DNA of 64,000 nt, taken from NCBI GenBank assembly GCA_018001015.1, contig JAGNIV010000005.1, positions 1-64,000 of the forward strand. The letters run 5' to 3'. Shown piece after piece: positions 35,115 through 43,013 of this stretch. Every line of letters starts with the position of its first letter. Position 1 is the stretch's first letter. A program made the translations under genes and the position numbers. Origin of the DNA: Phenylobacterium sp. Its GTDB lineage: Bacteria > Pseudomonadota > Alphaproteobacteria > Caulobacterales > Caulobacteraceae. The notes under the pieces are model-generated. The model saw only the letters and a list, made by a program, of their open reading frames with translations, searched no databases and was not told where the DNA came from.

Positions 35115-35210
35115 GTCATCCCGGGCGACCCGCAGGGGAGACCCGGGATCCAGGGGGATTGTTTGCGGCCCCTGGGTCCCGGCTCTCCGCTTCGCTGCGG
35201 CCGGGATGAC
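35115..35210. repeat. Palindromic repeat, GTCATCCCGG family (copy 1)
   Basis: A 96-bp element bounded by GTCATCCCGG and CCGGGATGAC. Internal parts include GGGATCCAGGGG and, at the 3' end, CCTGGGTCCCGGCTCTCC running to the end of the element. The 3' half is nearly identical to the copy at 45227. It occupies the gap upstream of the clpP-like gene. It resembles REP/ERIC-type mosaic repeats. Confidence 0.85.
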
Positions 35211-35218
35211 GTTGACGC

Positions 35219-36697
35219 CTATCGCGCCGCGGTGGCGATCAGCCGGGCGTAGAACTGCACGCACTGCTCCAGGTTGGTCAGCGACAGGTGCTCGTTGGTG
35301 CCGTGGATCATGGTGGTGTCGGCCAGTGCGAAGGTCATGGGCTGGAAGCGATAGACGTCCTTGGCCACGCCGGCGAGATAGCGACTGTCGGTGCCGGCGG
35401 TGACCAGACCCGGCGCGACCGGCGCCTTGGCCAGGTCGCCCGCCACGGCGGCGATGGTCTTCCAGCCCAATGAGCGGGTGGAGGACACAGGGGAGGGTTC
35501 GTCGGGGGTCTTCACCCAAGTCAAGTCGACCGGCAGGTCGCCCACCGCCGCCTTGGCCTGGGCCATCACCTTGGCCGAGGTGTCGCCGGGCGCGATGCGG
35601 TAGTTGATCCACGCCGTGGCGTCCTGCGGCAGGACGTTCTCCTTGGGGCTGCCCTTCAGCATGGTGGGCGCGATGGTGGTGTGCAGCAGGGCCGCGCCCG
35701 ATGGCGTCGCGGCCGTCTGGGAGATGATCAGCGGGCCGAACAGCCAGCTGTTGGCCACCGCCATCTTGATCGGCGCTGGGCCATCGGGGGCCAGGCTGCT
35801 GAGCATGGCCGCGCCCGGGCCGGAGAACTTCATCGGGAACGGGTGCTCGGCGATGGCGGTCACCGCCTTTGAGAGCGTCACCACCCCGCCGCCACCCTCG
35901 GGCGGGGCCGACGAGTGGCCGCCGGGCGCGCGGGCGGTGACCTTCAGGGTGGCGTAGCCCTTCTCGGCCAAACCGATCAGCGCCACCGGCCCGCCGGTGA
36001 TGGGGTTGTCGGAGATCACCGCCTGCCCCTCGTCCAGCACGAACTCGGCGCGGATGCCCTTGGCCTTCATCCAGGCCGCGGCGGCCCGCGCGCCCTCGCC
36101 GCGCACCTCCTCGTCGTGGCTGGAGATGATCATCACCGTGCGGCGCGGCGCAAAGCCCTGCCTGGCCAGGATCTCGGCCCCCTCGAACAGGGTCACCAGC
36201 GAGCCCTTGTCATCGATGGCCCCGCGCCCCCAGACCGCGTCTTCAGCGATCACCCCGGCCAACGGCGGATGCTTCCAATCGGCCTCGGCGCCCGGCGTCA
36301 CCGGCACCACGTCCTGGTGCGCCATCAGCACGATGGGGGCGAGCGAGGGGTCCGAGCCCTTCCAGGTGTAGATCAGGGTGTGGCCGGCCACGACCTCGCG
36401 GCCCATGGCGGCGTGGGCGGCGGGATAGGTCGCGGCAAGCCAGGCGTGCAGCCGGTCCCACTCGGCGGGCTGATCGTCAGCCCTGTCCTGGTGACTGATG
36501 GTCTGGATCTGGATGGCCTGTGACAGGTGCAGGGCGGCCTGCGCACGGTCCACCTTCACCGCCGGCGCCAGGTTCACGCTGGAGAGATCCGCCGCCGCCG
36601 GCGCCTTGAAGGTCACGGTGCGCACCGTGATGACGGCCGCCAGCAGGACCACGGCCCCGCCCAGGCCCAGACCGATCTTCGCCGCCGTTCTCATCAT
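35219..36697 (-). CDS. M20-family metallopeptidase with N-terminal membrane anchor (PM20D1/carboxypeptidase S-like)
   Basis: A 492-residue zinc peptidase. A single hydrophobic helix near the N-terminus (KIGLGLGGAVVLLAAVITV) anchors it in the membrane. Metal-site motifs follow the M20 order: LMAHQDVVPV, GRGAIDDKGSLV (bridging Asp), SSHDEEVRGEGA (the Glu-Glu pair) and IHGTNEHLSL near the C-terminus. The length and anchor match yeast carboxypeptidase S and mammalian PM20D1, which acts on N-acyl amino acids. The first of two adjacent ATGs was taken, after GGGGGCAGG. It is divergent from the extensin-like gene. Confidence 0.85.
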   Translation of the reverse strand: MMRTAAKIGLGLGGAVVLLAAVITVRTVTFKAPAAADLSSVNLAPAVKVDRAQAALHLSQAIQIQTISHQDRADDQPAEWDRLHAWLAATYPAAHAAMGREVVAGHTLIYTWKGSDPSLAPIVLMAHQDVVPVTPGAEADWKHPPLAGVIAEDAVWGRGAIDDKGSLVTLFEGAEILARQGFAPRRTVMIISSHDEEVRGEGARAAAAWMKAKGIRAEFVLDEGQAVISDNPITGGPVALIGLAEKGYATLKVTARAPGGHSSAPPEGGGGVVTLSKAVTAIAEHPFPMKFSGPGAAMLSSLAPDGPAPIKMAVANSWLFGPLIISQTAATPSGAALLHTTIAPTMLKGSPKENVLPQDATAWINYRIAPGDTSAKVMAQAKAAVGDLPVDLTWVKTPDEPSPVSSTRSLGWKTIAAVAGDLAKAPVAPGLVTAGTDSRYLAGVAKDVYRFQPMTFALADTTMIHGTNEHLSLTNLEQCVQFYARLIATAAR

Positions 36698-36815
36698 CCT
36701 GCCCCCAAGTGATCGACGGACCCTAGGCTCTTCTCGCAAGGGCAGGGAAGAGGCGTGCTAGGGTCGTCGCGCACGCCCGAGGAAACCATGACCAAGCTGC
36801 GCCGTTAGTCACCCC

Positions 36816-37568
36816 ATGGCCTATCGCGCGCCCCGGCACCCCCACATCGAAAAGCATGCCCGCCACCAGACCATCATGGCCCGGGTGGTGGGCCTGGTGC
36901 TGATCTGGGGCATCGTCGGCATCATGGCTTTGCTGGCCGAACGCAGCATCCCCGCCCAGCACCTGCCCTGGAAGACGCTCAGTGTGATCGATCCCATCGG
37001 CGTCGCCACCAAGGCCAAGGCCGCCCGCACCGGCGAGGACGCCGCCGCCTGCCGTGCGGTGCTGACCCAGGGCGGCATCTCCTTCAAGGAGGCGCAGGAA
37101 GCGTCGGCCGACGGCATGTGCCAGGTGCGTGACGCCCTCCGCTTCACCGGCGGCATGGCGCCGCTCAAGCCCGCCGATGTCTCCATGACCTGCAAGGAGG
37201 CCCTGGCCGTCTCCATCTGGGAGCGCCAGGTGGTGCAGCCCATCGCCTTTGAGGAGCTGGGGGAGGCGGTGGTGGCCATCGAGAACTACGGCTCCTATGC
37301 CTGCCGCCGCATCTACGGCCAGGCCGAGGGCCCGATCAGCGAACACGCCAGCGCCAACGCCCTGGACGTGGCCGGTTTCCGCCTGGCCAATGGCGAGACC
37401 ATCAGTGTGCTGAAGGACTGGAATGACTCGGGTCCCAAGGGCCGGTTCCTGCGCCGGATCCGCGACGGGGGCTGCCGCGTCTTCATCACCGTGCTCTCTC
37501 CCGATTACAACGCCGCCCACGCCAACCATCTGCACCTCGACATGGGCGGCGGGGCGCTCTGTCGGTGA
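36816..37568 (+). CDS. Extensin-like C-terminal domain protein, membrane-anchored
   Basis: A 250-residue protein with an N-terminal transmembrane segment (ARVVGLVLIWGIVGIMALLA, about 22-41) and an Extensin_like_C domain in the periplasm. Typical motifs are CRAVLTQGGISFKE, YGSYACRRIYG, ISEHASANALDVAGF and ANHLHLDMGGG (histidine-rich end); the fold resembles M15/VanY-type carboxypeptidases with SEHxxxxAxD and H-x-H zinc ligands. A role in wall trimming is inferred. A six-codon frame (MTKLRR, 36788-36808) with a better ribosome-binding site (GAGGAAACC) lies just upstream, while the gene's own ATG has none; see findings. Confidence 0.82.
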   Translation: MAYRAPRHPHIEKHARHQTIMARVVGLVLIWGIVGIMALLAERSIPAQHLPWKTLSVIDPIGVATKAKAARTGEDAAACRAVLTQGGISFKEAQEASADGMCQVRDALRFTGGMAPLKPADVSMTCKEALAVSIWERQVVQPIAFEELGEAVVAIENYGSYACRRIYGQAEGPISEHASANALDVAGFRLANGETISVLKDWNDSGPKGRFLRRIRDGGCRVFITVLSPDYNAAHANHLHLDMGGGALCR

Positions 37569-37686
37569 GCCGGGTCAGGCTTGGGCGTGCCGTTTCGAGA
37601 ACAAACCGAGCCTTAAGACAAAATTCACTATGGTTAACAGATGGAACCTAGGGTGAACGAACCGGGCCCGAATCGGAGTCGCTCTC

Positions 37687-37826
37687 CCTTCCCCCTCGAT
37701 GGGGGAAGGGCGGGGTTGGGGGTGAACCGAGAGCGGTGACGGCTGACCCAGGTCGGCGCCGCCTGGGCGTTCTCTCCAACTCAGCAGTCTCACCCCCATC
37801 CAACCTTCCCCCATCGAGGGGGAAGG
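37687..37826. repeat. Inverted-repeat element, CCTTCCCCCTCGATGGGGGAAGG family (copy 1)
   Basis: A 140-bp element. Both ends carry the 23-bp palindrome CCTTCCCCC(T/A)TCGA-type arm, followed inward by GGGGTTGGGGGTG on one side and its near-inverse CACCCCCATCCAA on the other. About 70 bp of unique sequence lies inside. The same design recurs at 40045. It fills the gap between the convergent extensin-like and DAHP synthase genes. Confidence 0.85.
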
Positions 37827-37830
37827 CTTT

Positions 37831-38916
37831 CTAAGCCATCGCCCCTTCCTTCACCCCTTGCGCCGTCACCGCCCGCCGCGCCCGGACGCCGTCGGCCAGG
37901 CGCTCCAGCACCGCCACCGAGCTGTCCCAGTCGATGCAGCCGTCGGTGATGCTCTGGCCGTAGACCAAGGGTTGGCCCGCCACGAGATCCTGGCGACCGG
38001 CCTCGATGTGGCTCTCCACCATCACGCCGACGATGCGCCGTTCGCCCACGCTAAGTTGCCGGGCGACGTCGTCCATCACCTTGGGCTGGTTGGCCGGGTC
38101 CTTGGACGAGTTGGCGTGGCTGGCGTCGATCATCAGGGCGGGACGCAGACCCGATTTCTCGATCACGGCGCAGGCCGCCGCCACGCTGGCCGCGTCATAG
38201 TTGGTCGTCGTCCCGCCCCGCAGCACCACATGGCAGTCCTCATTGCCGGTGGTGGCGGCGATCGACGAGCGGCCGTCCTTGCTCACCGCCAGGAAATGAT
38301 GCGGCTGGCTGGCGGCCTTGCAGGCGTCGACGGCGATCTTCACGTCGCCGCCGGTGCCGTTCTTGAACCCCAACGGGCAGGAGAGTCCCGAGGCCATCTC
38401 GCGGTGGATCTGGCTCTCGGTGGTCCGCGCCCCGATCGCCCCCCAGCCCACCAGGTCGGCCAGGTACTGGGGCGTGATCACATCCAGGAACTCCACCGCC
38501 GCCGGCAGCCCCATGTCGTTGATGTCCAGCAGCAGGCCGCGGGCCAGGCGCAGGCCCTCGTTGATGGCGAAGGTGCCGTCCAGATAGGGATCGTTGATCA
38601 AGCCCTTCCACCCGACCGTGGTCCGGGGCTTTTCGAAATAGACGCGCATCAGGATTTCCAGCTCGCCGCCGAACCGCTGGCGCTGCTTCAGCAGCCGGCC
38701 GGCATAGTCCATGGCCGCCTCCGGATCGTGGATCGAGCAGGGGCCGATCACCACGGCCAGCCGGTCGTCCTGGCCGTGCAGGATGCGATGCAGGGCGTGG
38801 CGGGCGGCGGTGACCGTCACGCTGGCGGACGGCGTGCGGGCGAATTCCGCCATCACCCGGGACGGCGGGCTGAGTTCGGTTAGGCTGGTGATGCGAAGGT
38901 CGTCGGTGCTGGACAT
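37831..38916 (-). CDS. aroG: 3-deoxy-7-phosphoheptulonate (DAHP) synthase, class I
   Basis: DAHP synthase catalyses the first step of aromatic amino acid biosynthesis, condensing phosphoenolpyruvate and erythrose 4-phosphate. The 361-residue protein is of the AroF/AroG/AroH (class I-alpha) type: VVIGPCSIHDPEAA, RVYFEKPRTTVGWKGLINDP, GARTTESQIHREMASG, GFKNGTGGD, LRGGTTTNYD, IDASHANSSKDP and GQSITDGCIDW. It is preceded by a 5' leader with a small peptide and an intrinsic terminator (see separate entries), so expression should be set by charged aromatic tRNA levels in addition to any allosteric control. The ATG follows GGAG. Confidence 0.94.
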   Translation of the reverse strand: MSSTDDLRITSLTELSPPSRVMAEFARTPSASVTVTAARHALHRILHGQDDRLAVVIGPCSIHDPEAAMDYAGRLLKQRQRFGGELEILMRVYFEKPRTTVGWKGLINDPYLDGTFAINEGLRLARGLLLDINDMGLPAAVEFLDVITPQYLADLVGWGAIGARTTESQIHREMASGLSCPLGFKNGTGGDVKIAVDACKAASQPHHFLAVSKDGRSSIAATTGNEDCHVVLRGGTTTNYDAASVAAACAVIEKSGLRPALMIDASHANSSKDPANQPKVMDDVARQLSVGERRIVGVMVESHIEAGRQDLVAGQPLVYGQSITDGCIDWDSSVAVLERLADGVRARRAVTAQGVKEGAMA

Positions 38917-38953
38917 GGGGATCTCCGGTCGGGGAGGTCACCGTGGCGGGCAT

Positions 38954-38979
38954 AAAAAAACCGCCAGGGTGACTGGCGG
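38954..38979 (-). terminator. Attenuator terminator in the DAHP synthase leader
   Basis: On the minus strand CCGCCAG, GTCACC-type loop and CTGGCGG form a 7-bp stem followed by TTTTTTT. It lies 38 bp before the aroG start codon, upstream of the coding region, so it terminates the leader transcript rather than a preceding gene. A second copy of CTGGCGG (39029-39035) lies in the leader reading frame and can pair with the same 5' arm, giving a competing antiterminator. Confidence 0.9.
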
Positions 38980-39005
38980 TGGGTGGGGGCTTGTCTAGGA
39001 CGCTG

Positions 39006-39083
39006 TCACGTCACGCCAAGTCCTTCCTCCGCCAGGGGCGTCGGAAAGCTAAAATACCAGGTGCTGGCGGCGAGGCGGGTCAT
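39006..39083 (-). CDS. Aromatic leader peptide of the DAHP synthase attenuator
   Basis: A 25-residue frame, MTRLAASTWYFSFPTPLAE then EGLGVT, with Trp9, Tyr10, Phe11 and Phe13 clustered. Ends 26 bp before the terminator stem. The antiterminator arm CTGGCGG is about seven codons after the TGG codon, so a ribosome stalled at the aromatic codons leaves it free, whereas one that reads on to the stop would mask it. This is the layout of a transcription attenuator. No strong ribosome-binding site is visible. The peptide itself need not have another function. Confidence 0.85.
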   Translation of the reverse strand: MTRLAASTWYFSFPTPLAEEGLGVT

Positions 39084-39125
39084 GACGGTAAAGCCGATAC
39101 ACCAGGACGAAATCGGAGTCATCCC

Positions 39126-40034
39126 TTGAGCACCCCCGTCCACAACGCCGCCGTCGGGGTCCCGCCCGCCGAGGTGGAGATCAACATCGGCCTGGTTCGC
39201 GCCCTGCTGGCCGATCAGCGCGGCGAGTTCGCCCACCTGCCCATCGAGCCCCTGGCGTCGGGGTGGGACAACGAGATGTTCCGGCTGGGCGACGACATGG
39301 CCGTGCGGATGCCGCGACGCCACGTCGCCGTGGACCTGCTGCGCAATGAGCAGCGCTGGCTGCCGACCCTGGCGGACGGGTTGCCCCTGCCGGTTCCTGT
39401 CCCGCTCCACCGTGGGGGCCCCGGCCGAGGCTATCCCTGGCCGTGGAGCATTCTGCCCTGGATGCCCGGCGGCCCGGCCGACCTCGATCCCCTGCGCGCC
39501 GATCAGGCCCCGGTGCTGGCCGGCTTCCTCAAGGCCCTGCACCAGCCGCCCAAGCATCCCGGGACGCCGCACAATCCCCATCGCGGCGTCCCCCTGGCCG
39601 ACCGCGCGGACTATCTCGCCCCCCGCTTCGCGCGGCTGGCGGCGGAGACCGGCTTCATCACGCCCCGCATCCGTCAGGTCTGGGACCGCGCCCTGGCGGC
39701 CCCCATCGACGTCGAGCCGACCTGGCTGCACGGCGACCCCCACGCCCGCAACGTGCTGTCCCAGGCTGGCCGCCTCACCGCCTTCATCGACTGGGGCGAC
39801 ATGTGCGGCGGCGACCGCGCCACCGACCTCTCCAGCCTCTGGATGCTGCTGCCGGACATCGCCGCCCGCCACGACGCCATGGCCGCCTACGGCGCCAGCG
39901 AGGCGACCTGGGCCCGCGCCGCCGGCTGGGCGGTGAACTACGCCGTGGTCCTGGTGGACGCCGGCCGCGTCAACGATCCCCGCCTGGCGGCCATGGGGGC
40001 GAAGACCTTCGCGATGGTGGAGGCGGGGGGCTGA
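39126..40034 (+). CDS. APH-family phosphotransferase
   Basis: A 302-residue protein with the aminoglycoside-phosphotransferase/choline-kinase fold. The catalytic loop is WLHGDPHARNVL (H-G-D-x-x-x-x-N) and the metal-binding segment is AFIDWGDMCGGD. An early RMPRR segment and LPWMPGGPADLDP also fit the family. Such proteins phosphorylate antibiotics, sugars or other small alcohols; substrate is unknown and resistance should not be assumed. The TTG start was chosen because CGGAG lies 8 bp before it and no ATG is available. It is divergent from the DAHP synthase leader, so the two promoters overlap. Confidence 0.82.
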   Translation: MSTPVHNAAVGVPPAEVEINIGLVRALLADQRGEFAHLPIEPLASGWDNEMFRLGDDMAVRMPRRHVAVDLLRNEQRWLPTLADGLPLPVPVPLHRGGPGRGYPWPWSILPWMPGGPADLDPLRADQAPVLAGFLKALHQPPKHPGTPHNPHRGVPLADRADYLAPRFARLAAETGFITPRIRQVWDRALAAPIDVEPTWLHGDPHARNVLSQAGRLTAFIDWGDMCGGDRATDLSSLWMLLPDIAARHDAMAAYGASEATWARAAGWAVNYAVVLVDAGRVNDPRLAAMGAKTFAMVEAGG

Positions 40035-40044
40035 TCCTCCAAAG

Positions 40045-40192
40045 CCTTCCCCCTCGATGGGGGAAGGTTGGATGGGGGTGTGACCGCTGAATCTGGCGAG
40101 GCGTGCTGTTGGGCGCAGAGCCACCTGAGCCACCTGCCTCGACGCCCTGCACTCACCCCCATCCCCGACCCTTCCCCCATCGAGGGGGAAGG
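40045..40192. repeat. Inverted-repeat element, CCTTCCCCCTCGATGGGGGAAGG family (copy 2)
   Basis: A 148-bp element with the same terminal palindromes as the 37687 copy: CCTTCCCCCTCGATGGGGGA then AGGTTGGATGGGGGTG at one end, and CACCCCCATCCCCGACCC with a final CCCCCATCGAGGGGGAAGG at the other. The middle differs between copies. It also lies between convergent genes. Confidence 0.85.
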
Positions 40193-40201
40193 GAGGCAAA
40201 C

Positions 40202-40813
40202 TCACCACATGCTCGCCGCCGCCCGCGCGGGCCACTCGGCGTCATAGGCGGCCCCGCCCTGCGCGCCCGAGCTCGCCGCGCTCAGCATCTGGCCAGCGGT
40301 GGGCAGGCGCGCCGGATCCACGTGCCGGGCGGGGTTCCAGAGGTCGGCCCGGATCACCGCCCGGGCGCACTGGAAGAAGACGGTCTCAATGGTGATCACG
40401 ATCACACAGCGCGGCGGCTTGCCCTCCATCCGGAAGGCCTCCAGCAGGTCGGTGTCGGTGCGCAGTTCCGCCCGCCCGTTGACCCGCATTGTCGAGCCCG
40501 AGCCGGGGATCAGGAACAGCAGGGCCACCCGTGGGTCGCGCACGATATTGCGCAGGGAGTCGGCGCGGTTGTTGCCCCGCCGGTCGGGCATCAGCAGGGT
40601 CCGGGCGTCCGCGATGCGTACCACCTCGCCCGCGTCCCCGCGCGGCGAGCAGTCCAGGCCCTCCGGTCCGACCGTCGCCAGGGCCGCGAAGGGCGAGGCC
40701 TCGATCACGCGGCGGTATTCGGCGTTCAGCTGGTCCAGCTCCTTCAGGGCCGAGGCGGGGCCTGGCTGGCCGTAAATCGCTTCCAGGTCTTCGAGCGTCG
40801 TCAGGGCGGGCAT
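40202..40813 (-). CDS. Pyridoxamine 5'-phosphate oxidase-family flavoprotein (MSMEG_1061-like)
   Basis: A 203-residue FMN-binding split-barrel protein. ASPFAALATVGPEGLDCSPRGD opens the flavin-binding barrel; LLMPDRRGNNRADSLRNIVRDPRVALLFLIPG is the signature of the MSMEG_1061/COG3576 group; CARAVIRADLWNP is near the C-terminus. These proteins reduce or bind small redox substrates with FMN; none can be named here. It is divergent from a LysR regulator across 93 bp and is its probable target. Confidence 0.88.
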   Translation of the reverse strand: MPALTTLEDLEAIYGQPGPASALKELDQLNAEYRRVIEASPFAALATVGPEGLDCSPRGDAGEVVRIADARTLLMPDRRGNNRADSLRNIVRDPRVALLFLIPGSGSTMRVNGRAELRTDTDLLEAFRMEGKPPRCVIVITIETVFFQCARAVIRADLWNPARHVDPARLPTAGQMLSAASSGAQGGAAYDAEWPARAAASMW

Positions 40814-40906
40814 GTGTGAGCTTTCATCAACGGGCCGCCATGGTGGCCCAACCAGAACGCTGACAAAATTGACTACGGCGCCATCTTCGGTGAGAATTTC
40901 TCACAG

Positions 40907-41785
40907 ATGCGCCAGCTTCCACCCCTCTCGGCCCTCCGGGCCTTCGACGCCACGGCCCGCCTGGGCTCGGTGACCCGCGCCGCCGAGGAGCTTGGCCGGA
41001 CTCACGGCGCGGTCAGCCGCCAGATCCGCAGCCTGCAGGACCATCTGGGCGCCCCCCTGTTCGACAAGGCCGGCGCCGGCCTGCGCCTCAACGCCCAGGG
41101 GCAAGCCCTCCAGGTGGTCGTCGCCGAGGCGCTGGACCGGCTGGAGCAGGGCTGGCGGCGTGTGCGCGACGAGGCCCGCGGTCCCGGCGTGCATGTGGCC
41201 TGCAGCGCCACCTTCGCCACCCGCTGGCTGGCCCCGCGCCTGGCCGACTTCTACCGCGCCCACCCCGACGTCCGCGTCCGGCTCTCCATGACCTCGGCCC
41301 GGGAGCTGCGCGACGAGGGCGCCGACCTGGTGATCGCCTGGGACTGGAAGGCCTTCCCCGCCGCCGACCAGGCCCGCGCCATCCCGCTGGCCGCTGTGGC
41401 CTTCGGCCCGGTCTGCGCACCGGGCTACCCCCTGGACGAGGTGCTGGGCCGCGAGATCGCCGTGCCCTGCCGCATCGCCCACGACTTCACCTCCAGCGCC
41501 TGGGACCAGTGGAGCGCCGCCACCGGCCGCACGGTGACGGGGGCGACCGAACTCAGCTTCCCCCACACCCATCTCTGCATCGAGGCGGCCATCACCGGTC
41601 TCGGGGTCGCCCTGGTGGAGCGACGGCTGATCGGCGCCGAACTGGCCGACTGCCGCCTGCGGGCGCCCTGCGGCTTCGCGCCCTTCCACCAGGGCCTGGT
41701 GGCCATTCCATCCGGCGAGCGCGCCCTGTCATCGTCGGCGCGGCTGTTCATCGATTGGCTCACCGGCGCGCTTGTGACAGCCTGA
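40907..41785 (+). CDS. LysR-family transcriptional regulator (GcvA-like)
   Basis: A 292-residue LysR regulator. LSALRAFDATARLGSVTRAAEELGRTHGAVSRQIRSLQ forms the helix-turn-helix, in the form usual for GcvA-type proteins, and the effector domain starts at VHVACSATFATRWLAPRL. The protein faces the PPOX-family gene and probably controls it; it could also act on the M20 amidohydrolase 25 bp downstream, which lies on the same strand and may be cotranscribed. Confidence 0.9.
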   Translation: MRQLPPLSALRAFDATARLGSVTRAAEELGRTHGAVSRQIRSLQDHLGAPLFDKAGAGLRLNAQGQALQVVVAEALDRLEQGWRRVRDEARGPGVHVACSATFATRWLAPRLADFYRAHPDVRVRLSMTSARELRDEGADLVIAWDWKAFPAADQARAIPLAAVAFGPVCAPGYPLDEVLGREIAVPCRIAHDFTSSAWDQWSAATGRTVTGATELSFPHTHLCIEAAITGLGVALVERRLIGAELADCRLRAPCGFAPFHQGLVAIPSGERALSSSARLFIDWLTGALVTA

Positions 41786-41810
41786 AGGCCGTTCACTTGG
41801 GAGCCGCGCC

Positions 41811-43013
41811 ATGACCTCGCCCACCCCCTGGCTGGAAGACGCCCGCGCCCTGCAGGCCAGGACCGTCGCCTTCCGGCGCGACATCCACCAGCATCCGGAA
41901 CTGGGCCTTGACCTGCCCCGCACCACCGCGGCGGTGCGCGCGGCCCTGCAGGGCCTGGATGTGGACATCGTCCAGGGGACCTCCAACTCCGGCCTGATCG
42001 TCACGCTGAAGGGCGATCCGAAGGGTGCCACCATCCTGCTGCGCGGCGACATGGACGCCCTGCCGATGGACGAGCACACCGACGTGCCGTTCAGGTCGCA
42101 GGTCCCCGGCGCCATGCACGCCTGCGGTCACGACGCCCACACCGCCATGCTGGTCTCCGCCGTCCACCTGATGCACGCCCACCGCGACCGCCTGGCCGGC
42201 ACGGTGAAGTTCATGTTCCAGCCGGGGGAAGAGGGCGACTTCGGCGCCCGCCACATGATCGAGGACGGCCTGCTGGACCTGGCGCCCGTGCCCCAGGCCG
42301 CCTTCGCCATCCATATCAGTCCCAATATCCCGGCCGGGGTGATCGCCTCCAAGCCCGGCGCCTTCATGGCCGCGCCCGACCAGATCGCCATCAGGATCAA
42401 GGGCCAGGGCGGCCACGCCTCGACCCCGCACCTGGCGCGCGACCCGATCCCCGTGGCCGCCGAGATGGTCATGGCGCTGCAGGCCCTGGTGGCCCGGCGC
42501 ATCGACGCCTTCGACCCCGTGGTCCTGACCATCGCCAAGATCGAAGCCGGCACCACCCACAACGTCATCCCCGAGAGCGCCCACATGCTGGGCACCCTGC
42601 GTACCTTCTCCGAGCGCTCGCGCGCCAAGGCCCACGAAGGCATCCGCCGCATCGTCACCAAGGTGGCCGAGGCGCACGAGATGGAGGGCCAGGTGGAGAT
42701 CACCGCCGGCTATCCGGTGACCGTCAACAACGCCGCCTTCGTCGAGCGGGTGAAGGGCGTCGCCACCGCCTTGCTGGGCGAAAAGGGCTACCGCGACATG
42801 CCCAGCCCGGTGATGGGGGCCGAGGACTGGTCCTATGTCCTGCAGCGGCTGCCCGGCGCCATGGTCTTCCTCGGCGTCGCCCCGCCGGAGGTGAAGCCGG
42901 CCCACGCCCACTCCTGCCACTCCAACCGCATGGTCATGGACGAGGACGCGATGGCCCACGGCGTGGCCCTGCACGCCGCCATCGCCGAGGAATACCTGGC
43001 GAGCGCGCGCTAA
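41811..43013 (+). CDS. M20-family amidohydrolase (hippurate hydrolase/IAA-amino acid hydrolase type)
   Basis: A 400-residue zinc/manganese amidohydrolase. The family motifs are RRDIHQHPELGLDLP, LLRGDMDALPMDEHTD, MHACGHDAHTAML (metal-bridging Cys and His), FQPGEEGDFGARHMIEDG and a final HSCHSNRMVMDEDAM. Substrates of close families are N-acyl amino acids (hippurate, N-acetyl amino acids). There is no signal peptide. It follows the LysR gene by 25 bp. Its TAA overlaps the stop of the convergent epoxide-hydrolase-like gene by 4 bp. Confidence 0.92.
   Translation: MTSPTPWLEDARALQARTVAFRRDIHQHPELGLDLPRTTAAVRAALQGLDVDIVQGTSNSGLIVTLKGDPKGATILLRGDMDALPMDEHTDVPFRSQVPGAMHACGHDAHTAMLVSAVHLMHAHRDRLAGTVKFMFQPGEEGDFGARHMIEDGLLDLAPVPQAAFAIHISPNIPAGVIASKPGAFMAAPDQIAIRIKGQGGHASTPHLARDPIPVAAEMVMALQALVARRIDAFDPVVLTIAKIEAGTTHNVIPESAHMLGTLRTFSERSRAKAHEGIRRIVTKVAEAHEMEGQVEITAGYPVTVNNAAFVERVKGVATALLGEKGYRDMPSPVMGAEDWSYVLQRLPGAMVFLGVAPPEVKPAHAHSCHSNRMVMDEDAMAHGVALHAAIAEEYLASAR

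Noticed and set aside
39126-40034. Aminoglycoside resistance call for the APH-fold protein
   Set aside because: Only the kinase fold is visible; substrate-specific features are lacking, so resistance would be over-interpretation.
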